Source: JAHEIJ01 sp040235565
GTDB taxonomy: Bacteria > Pseudomonadota > Gammaproteobacteria > UBA6429 > Thiohalophilaceae
Direction of reading: 5' to 3'
Length of the DNA: 13,249 nt
Assembly: GCA_040235565.1 (NCBI GenBank)
Contig: JBECLA010000142.1
Span: forward strand, 1 to 13,249
Shown here: in pieces, positions 1 to 6,215 of the stretch
How the letters are laid out: each line of letters starts with the position of its first letter
Numbering within the stretch: position 1 is the stretch's first letter
The notes under the pieces: generated by a model
Databases searched by the model: none
What the model saw: the letters and a program-made list of their open reading frames with translations, nothing else
Told to the model about the DNA's origin: nothing
Position numbers and translations under genes: made by a program

Positions 1-1065
1 GAAGACCTGCCGCAAGCACGTCTGCTCGTCGAGCAGATGAAAACCAGCTTCCCCCGTATCGCCAACAGTGAAAAATTCCAGCGCCTTGAACAGCGCCTCA
101 CAACCGCCGAAACCGTGCAGTCACATCTGCAACAAGCCCGGGTCTATCTCGCCAGTAATGCGGTGACCAAACCCGAAGGTGCCAATGCCCTGGCTGAACT
201 ACGTGCCGCGCAGAAACTCGTTCCCGAAAATGAAGCTGTCCAGCAGTCAATTCAGGAGATCGGGAATATTTTTCTGACCAGGGCCAAAGACCACCATGCA
301 AAAGGAGAACTGGATCAGGCACTGGCGGTGACCAACGAAGGGCTCAAGGTCATCACCGAAAGCACCGAATTGCGGGTATTGCAACAACAACTCCAGACGG
401 AAAAGGAACAGCAACAATACGTTGCGCAGCAACTCAAGCTGGCCAATCAACAATTCAACGCCGGCATGCTTGTGGCTCCTGAAACAGGTAGCGCCTATGA
501 TCACTTCCATGCCGTGCTCAAGCGTGATCCCGACAACAAGGCAGCCAGACAAGGTCTGGAAACCATCGAACAACAACTGGTCAACCAGGCCGTACAGAAA
601 ATCGAGGCAGGTGAATTCGTCGCCGCCAAAGCCCAACTGGACGAGGCCAGCAAGTACTTCAGTAAAACCAAAACCATCCGTGCAGCCGAACTCAAATTGT
701 CCCTGGCAATCGAGGACGCCCAGCCCAGGGTGCAACACATCGTTTTCAGTGAAACCCCGCTTGTTTCACTCAATACACCACAGGGGTATAAACTCCAACT
801 GGACCGTACGCTCTACGTTGGTTTTGATTACCAGAATTTTGAAGCTGAAAGGACTCAATTGCAGGCCGTTTTGATGGATGGCTCCGGTCGTGTCCAGATT
901 GCACTAAAACCGGTGATCATTAACGGTGCGAACGGCCAACATTACTTTGACATCGACCTGCCTGTCGAAGGCTTTGCGGATGGCAGTTACAGTCTGCAGT
1001 TAATGCTCGATAACCAACAACTGATTGCCGGTACTTTCGTCGTCAACAAAAAAGCTCAACCCTGA
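1..1065 (+). CDS. TPR-repeat protein with C-terminal beta-rich domain (5' end outside window)
   Basis: The frame is open to the first base of the window, reading EDLPQARLLVEQ before the first internal ATG at 37, so this is very probably the C-terminal part of a longer protein. The visible 354 residues are mainly helical and Gln/Ala/Leu-rich, with TPR-like units such as AKDHHAKGELDQALAVTNEG and later AVQKIEAGEFVAAKAQLDEA. The last 110 or so residues, from about RVQHIVFSETPL onward, switch to an alternating hydrophobic pattern that suggests a beta-sandwich domain. TPR proteins usually scaffold protein-protein contacts. In gammaproteobacteria such tails also occur on Ser/Thr kinases and envelope proteins, so the identity of the whole protein cannot be given from this fragment. 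No signal peptide or membrane segment is visible in the part present. The stop TGA lies 37 bp from the end of the convergent lipocalin gene. Confidence 0.75.
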   Translation, partial: EDLPQARLLVEQMKTSFPRIANSEKFQRLEQRLTTAETVQSHLQQARVYLASNAVTKPEGANALAELRAAQKLVPENEAVQQSIQEIGNIFLTRAKDHHAKGELDQALAVTNEGLKVITESTELRVLQQQLQTEKEQQQYVAQQLKLANQQFNAGMLVAPETGSAYDHFHAVLKRDPDNKAARQGLETIEQQLVNQAVQKIEAGEFVAAKAQLDEASKYFSKTKTIRAAELKLSLAIEDAQPRVQHIVFSETPLVSLNTPQGYKLQLDRTLYVGFDYQNFEAERTQLQAVLMDGSGRVQIALKPVIINGANGQHYFDIDLPVEGFADGSYSLQLMLDNQQLIAGTFVVNKKAQP

Positions 1066-1102
1066 CGCTGCTGAAAAATTCCAGCAACCTCTTATGTCCC
1101 GT

Positions 1103-1618
1103 TCAGCGGTGCTTGACAAAAATAAGCTCGTCAGTCGCAAACCCCAATGAACCGGCTTTCGCCACCAAGCTGTCCACAATAGATTTCTCTAATTCCGGCT
1201 GTCTGGCCAGGATCCATAAATACGACCGGTTCGGACCACACACCAGGGCATACTGATAATTCACTTTATCCAGTTCAATGATGTTGTAGCCGCCATAGAA
1301 AGGGCCAAAAAACGACACTTTCAATTCACCGACATCCGGCGCTCCGACAAAGTAGGCTTTACCTATCGCCTCCTTCCATTTGTTCTTGCCGGGATTAAAC
1401 CCCTTATTTACTACCTTGATGCCACCATCGTCACGCAGACTGTAAGTTGCCGTCACCTGTTGCAGATCCCTTTCAAACGAATGGTCGAGGCGTGCGATTT
1501 CATACCAGGTGCCGAGATAGCGTTGCAGCTCAAAGTGTTTGACCGGTTGGACCTGGTCCGGCGCACCCACACAACCCGTGAGCAACATGATCGCTACCCA
1601 GTAACATTTCCGCAGCAT
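1103..1618 (-). CDS. blc: Outer-membrane lipocalin lipoprotein (Blc)
   Basis: This 171-residue bacterial lipocalin has a short lipoprotein signal peptide ending in the lipobox LTGC, with the lipidated cysteine at residue 16. The structurally conserved lipocalin motif GTWYEIARLDHSFER lies at about residues 36-50, and the blocks TATYSLRDDGGIKVVNKGFN, KVSFFGPFYGGYN and ALVCGPNRSYLWILAR follow the E. coli Blc sequence closely. Family knowledge: Blc is an outer-membrane-anchored beta-barrel that binds fatty acids or lysophospholipids, is induced under stress and is thought to help membrane maintenance. The start ATG is preceded by AAGG seven bases upstream. The upstream gene ybaK ends only 15 bp before this start, so the two are probably co-transcribed. 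The protein is full length and looks intact. Confidence 0.93.
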   Translation of the reverse strand: MLRKCYWVAIMLLTGCVGAPDQVQPVKHFELQRYLGTWYEIARLDHSFERDLQQVTATYSLRDDGGIKVVNKGFNPGKNKWKEAIGKAYFVGAPDVGELKVSFFGPFYGGYNIIELDKVNYQYALVCGPNRSYLWILARQPELEKSIVDSLVAKAGSLGFATDELIFVKHR

Positions 1619-1633
1619 ACGATTACCTTGATG

Positions 1634-2110
1634 TTAGTCTCGTCTGATGTTTGCCAGCCCGGCCTGACACAAGGACTGCAGGTCCTGTGGTGCCAATTCG
1701 ATTTCCAGGCCACGTCGTCCCGCACTGACAAACACCGTTTTGAAGTCAATGGCCGAAGCATCAATGAAGGTCGGCAGCCGTTTCTTCTGTCCCAGCGGAC
1801 TGATGCCCCCGACCACATAACCGCTGACCCGCTCGGCCTGTTTGGGGTCCGCCATGCTGGCCTTTTTCGCACCGGCCGCCGCAGCGAGGGCTTTCAAATC
1901 GAGTTGCGAGTTTACCGGCACAATACCCACGGCCAGCCGCGCATTACCACCTTGCAGACTCACCAGCAAGGTCTTGAACACCCGTTGCGCTTCAATTCCC
2001 AGTGCCGTAGCGGCCTCCAGCCCATAGGAACCGGCATCGGGATCGTGATCATATTCATGCACGCTGAAGGCTATTTTCGCTTTTCTGGCTGATTTGATCG
2101 CAGGTGTCAT
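1634..2110 (-). CDS. ybaK: Cys-tRNA(Pro)/Cys-tRNA(Cys) deacylase YbaK
   Basis: The 158-residue protein matches the usual length of YbaK (about 159 residues). This trans-editing enzyme hydrolyses Cys-tRNA(Pro) mischarged by prolyl-tRNA synthetase, using the chemistry of the bound substrate. The catalytic lysine is visible as Lys46 in VFKTLLV. The family block GGISPLGQKKRLP (about residues 101-113) and MADPKQAERVSGYVVGG are intact. The C-terminal half (VSAGRRGLEIELAPQDL) also follows the E. coli protein. It is cytosolic. It begins a minus-strand unit followed 15 bp later by the lipocalin gene, and is divergent from the pirin gene. No clear Shine-Dalgarno is seen before the ATG at 2110, but the N-terminus MTPAIK agrees with the family start. 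Confidence 0.94.
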   Translation of the reverse strand: MTPAIKSARKAKIAFSVHEYDHDPDAGSYGLEAATALGIEAQRVFKTLLVSLQGGNARLAVGIVPVNSQLDLKALAAAAGAKKASMADPKQAERVSGYVVGGISPLGQKKRLPTFIDASAIDFKTVFVSAGRRGLEIELAPQDLQSLCQAGLANIRRD

Positions 2111-2129
2111 ACGCAGAGAATTGTGTAAT

Positions 2130-2140
2130 CACTGTCAGTG
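2130..2140. promoter_or_regulatory. Short inverted repeat upstream of ybaK
   Basis: CACTG-T-CAGTG is a perfect 5-bp inverted repeat with a one-base centre, 19 bp before the ybaK start codon. It could be part of an operator or of the 5' leader. An 11-bp repeat of this kind is easily found by chance, so the call is weak. Confidence 0.2.
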
Positions 2141-2216
2141 CAGGGTAAACCATTTTGTTTACTCTGTTAATTCTAATCGAGCAAATCCATCCAGCCAGTA
2201 ATCGCTTAATCACCGC

Positions 2217-2230
2217 CAGACATTTGTCTG
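2217..2230. promoter_or_regulatory. Inverted repeat in the ybaK-pirin divergent region
   Basis: CAGACA-TT-TGTCTG is a perfect 6-bp inverted repeat with a two-base centre, lying near the middle of the 283-bp region between the divergent ybaK and pirin starts. The position suits a regulator that acts on either gene. No cognate regulator is encoded beside it, so function is inference. Confidence 0.3.
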
Positions 2231-2334
2231 CCAATTGTGGATACTCTTTGTAACACGGACGAATAAACCGTCATTTATTATGTGATTTACCTTGAATCGA
2301 TGTGGCCCGTGAACGTACTAAACAATTCTTTGTC

Positions 2335-2340
2335 TATACT
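2335..2340 (+). promoter_or_regulatory. Possible -10 element for the pirin gene
   Basis: TATACT matches the sigma-70 -10 consensus at five of six bases and lies about 54 bp before the chosen GTG start. No convincing -35 element is seen at the proper spacing, so this is a tentative promoter call. Confidence 0.3.
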
Positions 2341-2383
2341 GAACATTGTTTCAACACTTTTATTTCAATCGCCAAACTTGCAT

Positions 2384-2387
2384 GAGG
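2384..2387 (+). promoter_or_regulatory. Shine-Dalgarno that decides the pirin GTG start
   Basis: GAGG is followed by a 6-base spacer and GTG at 2394. The SD overlaps the alternative ATG at 2382, which itself has no purine-rich SD upstream. This favours the GTG start, which also gives the family-like N-terminus (M/V)SIRQVEKII. Confidence 0.55.
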
Positions 2388-2393
2388 CATAAC

Positions 2394-3251
2394 GTGTCCA
2401 TCCGTCAAGTCGAGAAGATCATTGCCGCCCGCGCTGTCACAGAAGGCGCCGGGGTCACGGTACATCGCACGATAGGCACCCCCGCCCTGCGCAACCTGGA
2501 TCCGTTCCTGATGCTGGATCATTTCAGCAGTGACGATCCGGATGACTACATCGCCGGCTTTCCGGACCACCCCCATCGCGGCTTTATTACCCTGACCTAC
2601 ATGCTGGATGGCCATATGCTGCATCAGGACAGTATGGGTAACAAAGGTGATCTGAAATCAGGTGGGGCACAATGGATGAAAGCCGCCAGTGGCGTAATTC
2701 ATTCGGAAATGCCGCAACAATCCGCCGGCTTGATGCGTGGTTTTCAACTCTGGATCAATCTGCCGGCAAAGGAGAAAATGTCAGCCCCGGCTTACCAGGA
2801 ATATTCACCGCAGGCGATTCCCTCCCATGATGCCGAGGGCGTGCAGGTAAAGGTACTCAGTGGTCAGTATCAGGCTACTCAGGGGCCAATTGAAGACCCG
2901 CATACCCGGGTACAGTATTTTGACGTCACACTCGAGGCAGCGCATAGCTTTACCCACCAGTTGGCCAATGACATGCAGGCTTTCATCTACGTATTCGAAG
3001 GTGATGCTGTCATCGAAGGCGCCAGCCTGCCGCAACACACATTTGCGGTATTAAGTGCGGGTGAAAATATTCTTGTTTCGGCAGGTCATGCAGGTGCGCG
3101 TTTCATCCTGGTGGCAGGCATGCCGATCGGTGAACCCATTGTGCAATATGGCCCCTTTGTCATGAGCAGCGAAACCGAGATCCAGCAGGCCCTGACCGAT
3201 TATCGTGATGGTAAGCTGGTAAAACAAAAAGCCGCCTTCAACAGCGCCTGA
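2394..3251 (+). CDS. Pirin family protein (cupin metalloprotein, possible quercetinase)
   Basis: This two-domain cupin of 285 residues, counted from GTG 2394, is the typical pirin length. The metal ligands can be placed in the N-terminal cupin: His59 and His61 in FPDHPHRGF, and His103 and Glu105 in SGVIHSEMP. These match His56, His58, His101 and Glu103 of human pirin in order and spacing. Conserved neighbours include LDPFLMLDHF and the GMPIGEPIVQYGPFVM stretch near the C-terminus. Bacterial pirins bind Fe or other metals; some (YhhW) have quercetin 2,3-dioxygenase activity, and others modulate metabolism through protein partners, so the substrate here is unknown. It is cytosolic, with no signal peptide. 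The gene is divergent from ybaK and converges on the ZIP transporter gene. ATG 2382 and TTG 2346 are alternative upstream starts with worse ribosome-binding context. Confidence 0.9.
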   Translation: MSIRQVEKIIAARAVTEGAGVTVHRTIGTPALRNLDPFLMLDHFSSDDPDDYIAGFPDHPHRGFITLTYMLDGHMLHQDSMGNKGDLKSGGAQWMKAASGVIHSEMPQQSAGLMRGFQLWINLPAKEKMSAPAYQEYSPQAIPSHDAEGVQVKVLSGQYQATQGPIEDPHTRVQYFDVTLEAAHSFTHQLANDMQAFIYVFEGDAVIEGASLPQHTFAVLSAGENILVSAGHAGARFILVAGMPIGEPIVQYGPFVMSSETEIQQALTDYRDGKLVKQKAAFNSA

Positions 3252-3326
3252 TCCGGAATTGATTCATGACAGCCACGGCCAATCATGGCGCAAGTGTCGA
3301 TACGACTATCTTCTAACTGCACTGTC

Positions 3327-4052
3327 TCAGTAAATGCCGCTCGACAAGTTGGTTCCGAGCATGCCCAGGCCAAACCCCAGCACAGCGCCGAGTGGGGGTG
3401 CCCAGTGACGTCGCATACGTGACTGCGGCGCAATATCCTGAAAAATCAGATACAGAATGCCTCCAGAGGCAAATAACATGATTGCCCCTAACAGCATGGC
3501 ATGAGAACTTAAAAACGCCCAGCCAATCATTGCCAGAACCGGTCCGATTGGTACGAGCATCAACATGGCGACCAGGATTCGCCTTTTACCCTTCTCAGAT
3601 ATTGCCAGTAATTCCCGGTAGGCATTGAATCCTTCCGGTAAATTTTGCAGTCCAATAAATACAGCCAGCAAGGGCGCGGAATGACTCCCAACCGCAAAAG
3701 CCCCGCCCAAAGCCAGGGACTCCGGAATATAGTCCAGGAGCATCGCGCTGAATTGAGGTTTTTCTCTTTTTTTTGCACCCATGAACCGTTCTAAAAGGAA
3801 AAAACCTATACCGCCGGCCAGGAGAGTCAGCACGTTTAATAGTGGATTGGAAAAATAGTGATTGCCTTCAGGTACCAGCACAAGCGCCACGGCCGAAAGC
3901 AGGATGCCACCGCCAAAGGCAATAATAAAATGTCGCAATTCATTTTCCAGCCAATGGGGTCGGATCCGCTCAACACTGGCAAGCATCCCACCAAGCGGAA
4001 TGCAGGCACCTGCGCCCAGGGTATAGAGGATGATTGTTGTTATTTCATCCAT
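3327..4052 (-). CDS. ZIP-family metal transporter with altered metal-site residues
   Basis: The 241-residue membrane protein has about eight hydrophobic segments and the general ZIP layout. The two metal-site helices are recognisable as LDYIPESLALGGAF (about 106-119) and GLQNLPEGFNAY (about 134-145). In standard ZIPs these read HNxPEG and HExPEG-like. Here the first His-Asn is Asp107-Tyr108 and the second His is Gln136, while the glutamates Glu111 and Glu140 are kept. The known family role is import of Zn2+ or other divalent metals across the inner membrane; selectivity here is uncertain. The His-rich cytoplasmic loop seen in many ZIPs is short and basic (GAKKREKPQ). ATG 4052 was chosen over TTG 4058; neither has a strong SD. 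The carbonic anhydrase gene ends 51 bp upstream on the same strand, suggesting co-transcription. The gene is convergent with pirin. Confidence 0.82.
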   Translation of the reverse strand: MDEITTIILYTLGAGACIPLGGMLASVERIRPHWLENELRHFIIAFGGGILLSAVALVLVPEGNHYFSNPLLNVLTLLAGGIGFFLLERFMGAKKREKPQFSAMLLDYIPESLALGGAFAVGSHSAPLLAVFIGLQNLPEGFNAYRELLAISEKGKRRILVAMLMLVPIGPVLAMIGWAFLSSHAMLLGAIMLFASGGILYLIFQDIAPQSRMRRHWAPPLGAVLGFGLGMLGTNLSSGIY

Positions 4053-4103
4053 CGCCAATGCCGGGTGATACCAGACGCATGCTTTCCGTGATCAACAGCC
4101 TGG

Positions 4104-4736
4104 TCATTCATCGCTTGGCGTGACACCGTCGAAGAAATCCACTTCTCCCGTCTCAAGTGAATATTCCGCCCCGACGATGAGCAGTTTATCTTGCTGAATC
4201 AACCGCTCCAGCACCTCGGAACCATGCCGTAAATGATTGGCCGAAGCGCGAATGTTGGCCCGCACCGCCTCATGCATCAAGGCATCGGGATCATTGCGAA
4301 GTTCTGTGGCCAGCAAGGGCTCCACCGAGGGCCGAACGCGATCCACAATCGAGCGCAGGTTCAGCGAGCTGTGGCTGGTCTGTTGTGTCAGATCTTCCAG
4401 GGTGGCGGATACGGCGCCACACCAGGAGTGCCCCAGCACGACCACCAGTTGGGTACCAAACCATTCTGCCGCGAACTCGACACTGCCGATTTGCGAGGGG
4501 GCAACCACATTGCCGGCAACCCGAATCACAAACAGGTCCCCCAGTCCCTGATCAAACACCATCTCCGCCGGAACACGAGAATCGGAACAACCCAGAATGA
4601 TTGCAAACGGTTTCTGATCGGCCACCAGTTCGGGACGCCGCGCCGGGCTCATGAGCGTTTCCAGGCTCCGCACCCCCGATGCAAATCGATGATTGCCTTC
4701 TCGCAGGCGTTGCAGTGCTTCCTGAGCAGTTACCAT
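4104..4736 (-). CDS. Beta-class carbonic anhydrase
   Basis: The 210-residue enzyme catalyses CO2 + H2O to bicarbonate. The zinc ligands Cys50, His103 and Cys106 are visible in ILGCSDSRVP and VVLGHSWCGAV, and the Asp52-Arg54 catalytic dyad lies within CSDSR. VFDQGLGDLFVIRVAGN between them is typical of the family. No signal peptide is present, so it probably acts in the cytosol, although some homologues are exported. ATG 4736 is preferred over the upstream ATG 4784 because it follows AGAAGGAA by nine bases and gives the family-like start MVTAQEALQRLREGN. It precedes the ZIP transporter by 51 bp on the same strand. A link between zinc supply and a zinc enzyme is attractive but not shown. Confidence 0.93.
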   Translation of the reverse strand: MVTAQEALQRLREGNHRFASGVRSLETLMSPARRPELVADQKPFAIILGCSDSRVPAEMVFDQGLGDLFVIRVAGNVVAPSQIGSVEFAAEWFGTQLVVVLGHSWCGAVSATLEDLTQQTSHSSLNLRSIVDRVRPSVEPLLATELRNDPDALMHEAVRANIRASANHLRHGSEVLERLIQQDKLLIVGAEYSLETGEVDFFDGVTPSDE

Positions 4737-4745
4737 CGTTAAAAA

Positions 4746-4753
4746 TTCCTTCT
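4746..4753 (-). promoter_or_regulatory. Shine-Dalgarno deciding the carbonic anhydrase start
   Basis: On the minus strand AGAAGGAA lies nine bases before ATG 4736. It falls inside the longer frame that begins at ATG 4784, so it supports the shorter 210-residue protein. Confidence 0.6.
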
Positions 4754-4799
4754 GTAAATAATGATTAAAATAAGCCGGATTCAAAATGGGTCATGTGTT

Positions 4800-4809
4800 G
4801 CACGCGTGC
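4800..4809. promoter_or_regulatory. Palindrome upstream of carbonic anhydrase
   Basis: GCACGCGTGC is a perfect 10-bp palindrome, 63 bp before the carbonic anhydrase start and within the 164-bp gap to the LysR gene end. It could be an operator. A clear -35/-10 pair was not found around it. Confidence 0.22.
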
Positions 4810-4900
4810 TGTTGGCTGTAGTTTACCGATGATGATGTCGAGCTTCATGTTTATCCGGTATCCCTCTTATTCATAACCAAATCGATATTACCTCAATCCC

Positions 4901-5758
4901 TCACTCCCGTTCGCGGCGGACATGGGATGCCAGTTCCCGCAGTCCCGCCAGTGCCTGTTCCAGCACCGGATGATCGCTGTTACGGGGGTACACCATGTAA
5001 GCGGGATGGACATACTCGGGCGAATTTGTCACACGATACAGGCGACCACGATTGATATAGGCCTCCGCCATCCGGGCCGGCAAAAAACAACTGCCCCCAT
5101 TATTGAGTAGCAACTGAATCCCGAGCCAGCCGATGTTGGCGATTTGCGGTGGCCCCTCCAGCTCCGGATAACTCTGGGCATGCTGCGCATAAAACCCCGG
5201 ACCCCATTCGATATAGATGTAATCCTCGCCCGGCCCGGTGTCATCGGGACGACTGCTGACCAGCACCAGGGTTTCATCAAACAGGTGCTCGACCACCAGC
5301 CCGGGGCTGTGGCTGGGGGTATACATGAGGCCGATATCCAGTGTGCCTTCGATCAAGTGATGCATCAGATCTTCCTCAAAGCCGATTTCACTGTGGATCA
5401 CCACATCCCCGGCCTGCTTGCGCATCCAGCCTACCCACCGGGGCAGAAAGCCTTCCCAGAGTGCAATACGCCCGCCGATGCGCAGGCTGGCGCGATAACG
5501 TTCCGGTAAACCGACATCACTGCGGGCCTGATCCGCGGTCAGCACCAGGCGCTTGGCGTAATCGAGGAAACGCCGGCCGGCCGGCGTGAGACTGGCCCCG
5601 GCCCGGTTGCGCACGAACAGGCGACTGCTGAGTTCCTCTTCCAGCCGCTGGATCCGGGCACTCACCGTGGATTGGGTCACGTGCAGCTGCCGGGCGGCTT
5701 CCAGAAAGCTGCCGTGGGCCGTGATGGCGAGAAACGTACGGGCTTGATCAATGTCCAT
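4901..5758 (-). CDS. LysR-type transcriptional regulator
   Basis: The 285-residue protein has the standard LTTR plan. The N-terminal winged helix-turn-helix covers about residues 1-60 (MDIDQARTFLAITAHGSF, then AARQLHVTQSTVSARIQRLE and LFVRN). A linker helix follows, and then a periplasmic-binding-protein-like effector domain from about residue 90 (SLRIGGRIALWEGFLPRWV). ATG 5758 was chosen because it opens exactly at the family N-terminus; the frame continues upstream to 5881 through low-complexity AT-rich sequence that runs into the divergent gene. No strong SD precedes this ATG. The gene is divergent from the DsrC-like gene across 112 bp holding a dyad, so that gene and its own promoter are the likely targets. 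The effector is unknown. Confidence 0.92.
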   Translation of the reverse strand: MDIDQARTFLAITAHGSFLEAARQLHVTQSTVSARIQRLEEELSSRLFVRNRAGASLTPAGRRFLDYAKRLVLTADQARSDVGLPERYRASLRIGGRIALWEGFLPRWVGWMRKQAGDVVIHSEIGFEEDLMHHLIEGTLDIGLMYTPSHSPGLVVEHLFDETLVLVSSRPDDTGPGEDYIYIEWGPGFYAQHAQSYPELEGPPQIANIGWLGIQLLLNNGGSCFLPARMAEAYINRGRLYRVTNSPEYVHPAYMVYPRNSDHPVLEQALAGLRELASHVRRERE

Positions 5759-5784
5759 GGGCGGTAATTTTAAATTGGAATTAT

Positions 5785-5809
5785 CGATAATATATAGCAA
5801 ATAATATCG
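5785..5809. promoter_or_regulatory. LysR-type operator candidate (dyad) between regulator and DsrC-like gene
   Basis: The arms CGATAATAT (5785-5793) and ATAATATCG (5801-5809) are inverted at eight of nine bases across a 7-base AT-rich centre. The left arm also overlaps a perfect palindrome, TTATCGATAA (5781-5790). Relative to the transcription start predicted near 5846 the dyad covers about -61 to -37, where LysR regulators usually bind to activate the divergent gene. Identification as the operator is inference from position and symmetry. The region is very AT-rich, which raises the chance of accidental symmetry. Confidence 0.5.
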
Positions 5810-5810
5810 T

Positions 5811-5839
5811 TTGATTACCACTATTTTGGTACATATAGT
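5811..5839 (+). promoter_or_regulatory. Sigma-70-like promoter of the DsrC-like gene
   Basis: TTGATT (5811-5816) and TATAGT (5834-5839) are separated by exactly 17 bases and match the -35 and -10 consensus at four and five of six positions. Transcription would begin near 5846, giving a leader of about 25 bases that includes AGGAGG at 5859-5864, six bases before the ATG. The candidate LysR dyad abuts the -35 element. Confidence 0.6.
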
Positions 5840-5870
5840 ATATAAGCAGATACTAAACAGGAGGCAAACC

Positions 5871-6203
5871 ATGAGCAGCATGATCTCTCTCGCCCGTGAT
5901 AACGAGGGTTACCTGTTCGAACCCGAAGAATGGAACGAGTCCGTGGCCCGACTCCTGGCGGCCGAAGAAGGCATCGAGCTGGACAAGCCGTACTGGGAGG
6001 TGCTCCATTTCATACGCCACTACTGGGCCAAACATCAGGTGGTACCGGATGTCCGCCATGTGGTCGATTTTCTGGTCAGCGAGCAGGATTTCGACAAGAA
6101 AACCGCCAAGAAACACCTGTTCCGGTTGTTTCCCTATGGCTATGTGAAACAGGCCTGCAAGATTGCCGGCATGCTGAAACCACGGGCCTGGAGCACCGGC
6201 TGA
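5871..6203 (+). CDS. DsrC/TusE-family protein lacking the penultimate cysteine
   Basis: The 110-residue protein has the DsrC/TusE/DsvC fold signatures: NEGYLFEPEEWNESVARLLA, LDKPYWEVLHFIRHYW and the C-terminal arm KQACKIAGMLKPRAWSTG. In DsrC the arm carries CysB and, 11 residues later, the penultimate catalytic CysA; TusE keeps CysA. Here the single cysteine is Cys96 at the CysB position, the CysA position is Trp107, and the tail has two extra residues. It therefore probably cannot carry persulfide or form the DsrC trisulfide in the usual way, and a regulatory or binding role is more likely. DsrC-like proteins without CysA are known and have been called regulatory sulfur-related proteins. ATG 5871 follows a perfect AGGAGG by six bases. 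It is divergent from a LysR regulator and ends 12 bp from the convergent efflux operon. It is cytosolic. Confidence 0.9.
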   Translation: MSSMISLARDNEGYLFEPEEWNESVARLLAAEEGIELDKPYWEVLHFIRHYWAKHQVVPDVRHVVDFLVSEQDFDKKTAKKHLFRLFPYGYVKQACKIAGMLKPRAWSTG

Positions 6204-6215
6204 GGCAAAACGGTT

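Noticed and set aside
247..738. 163-residue minus-strand frame inside the TPR gene
   Set aside because: It is antisense to a clearly coding TPR frame, rich in Leu/Gly/Phe as expected for a shadow, with no recognisable domain.
1069..1086. TGCTG/CAGCA hairpin between the TPR gene and blc as a bidirectional terminator
   Set aside because: The stem is only 5 bp with an 8-base loop, and no T-run follows on either strand.
1460..2092. 210-residue plus-strand frame across blc and ybaK
   Set aside because: It is antisense to two well-identified genes and its His/Arg/Gln-rich sequence has no family pattern.
5811..5870. Upstream extension of the DsrC-like protein to an earlier start
   Set aside because: The extension covers the predicted promoter and the AGGAGG site, and the residues it adds do not fit the family N-terminus.
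5759..5881. Upstream extension of the LysR protein
   Set aside because: The added residues are hydrophobic low-complexity sequence from the AT-rich control region, and the frame overlaps the divergent gene; the LTTR domain starts exactly at ATG 5758.
5871..6203. Dissimilatory sulfite reductase (dsr) operon
   Set aside because: No dsrAB, dsrEFH or dsrMKJOP genes flank the DsrC-like gene, and the protein lacks CysA.
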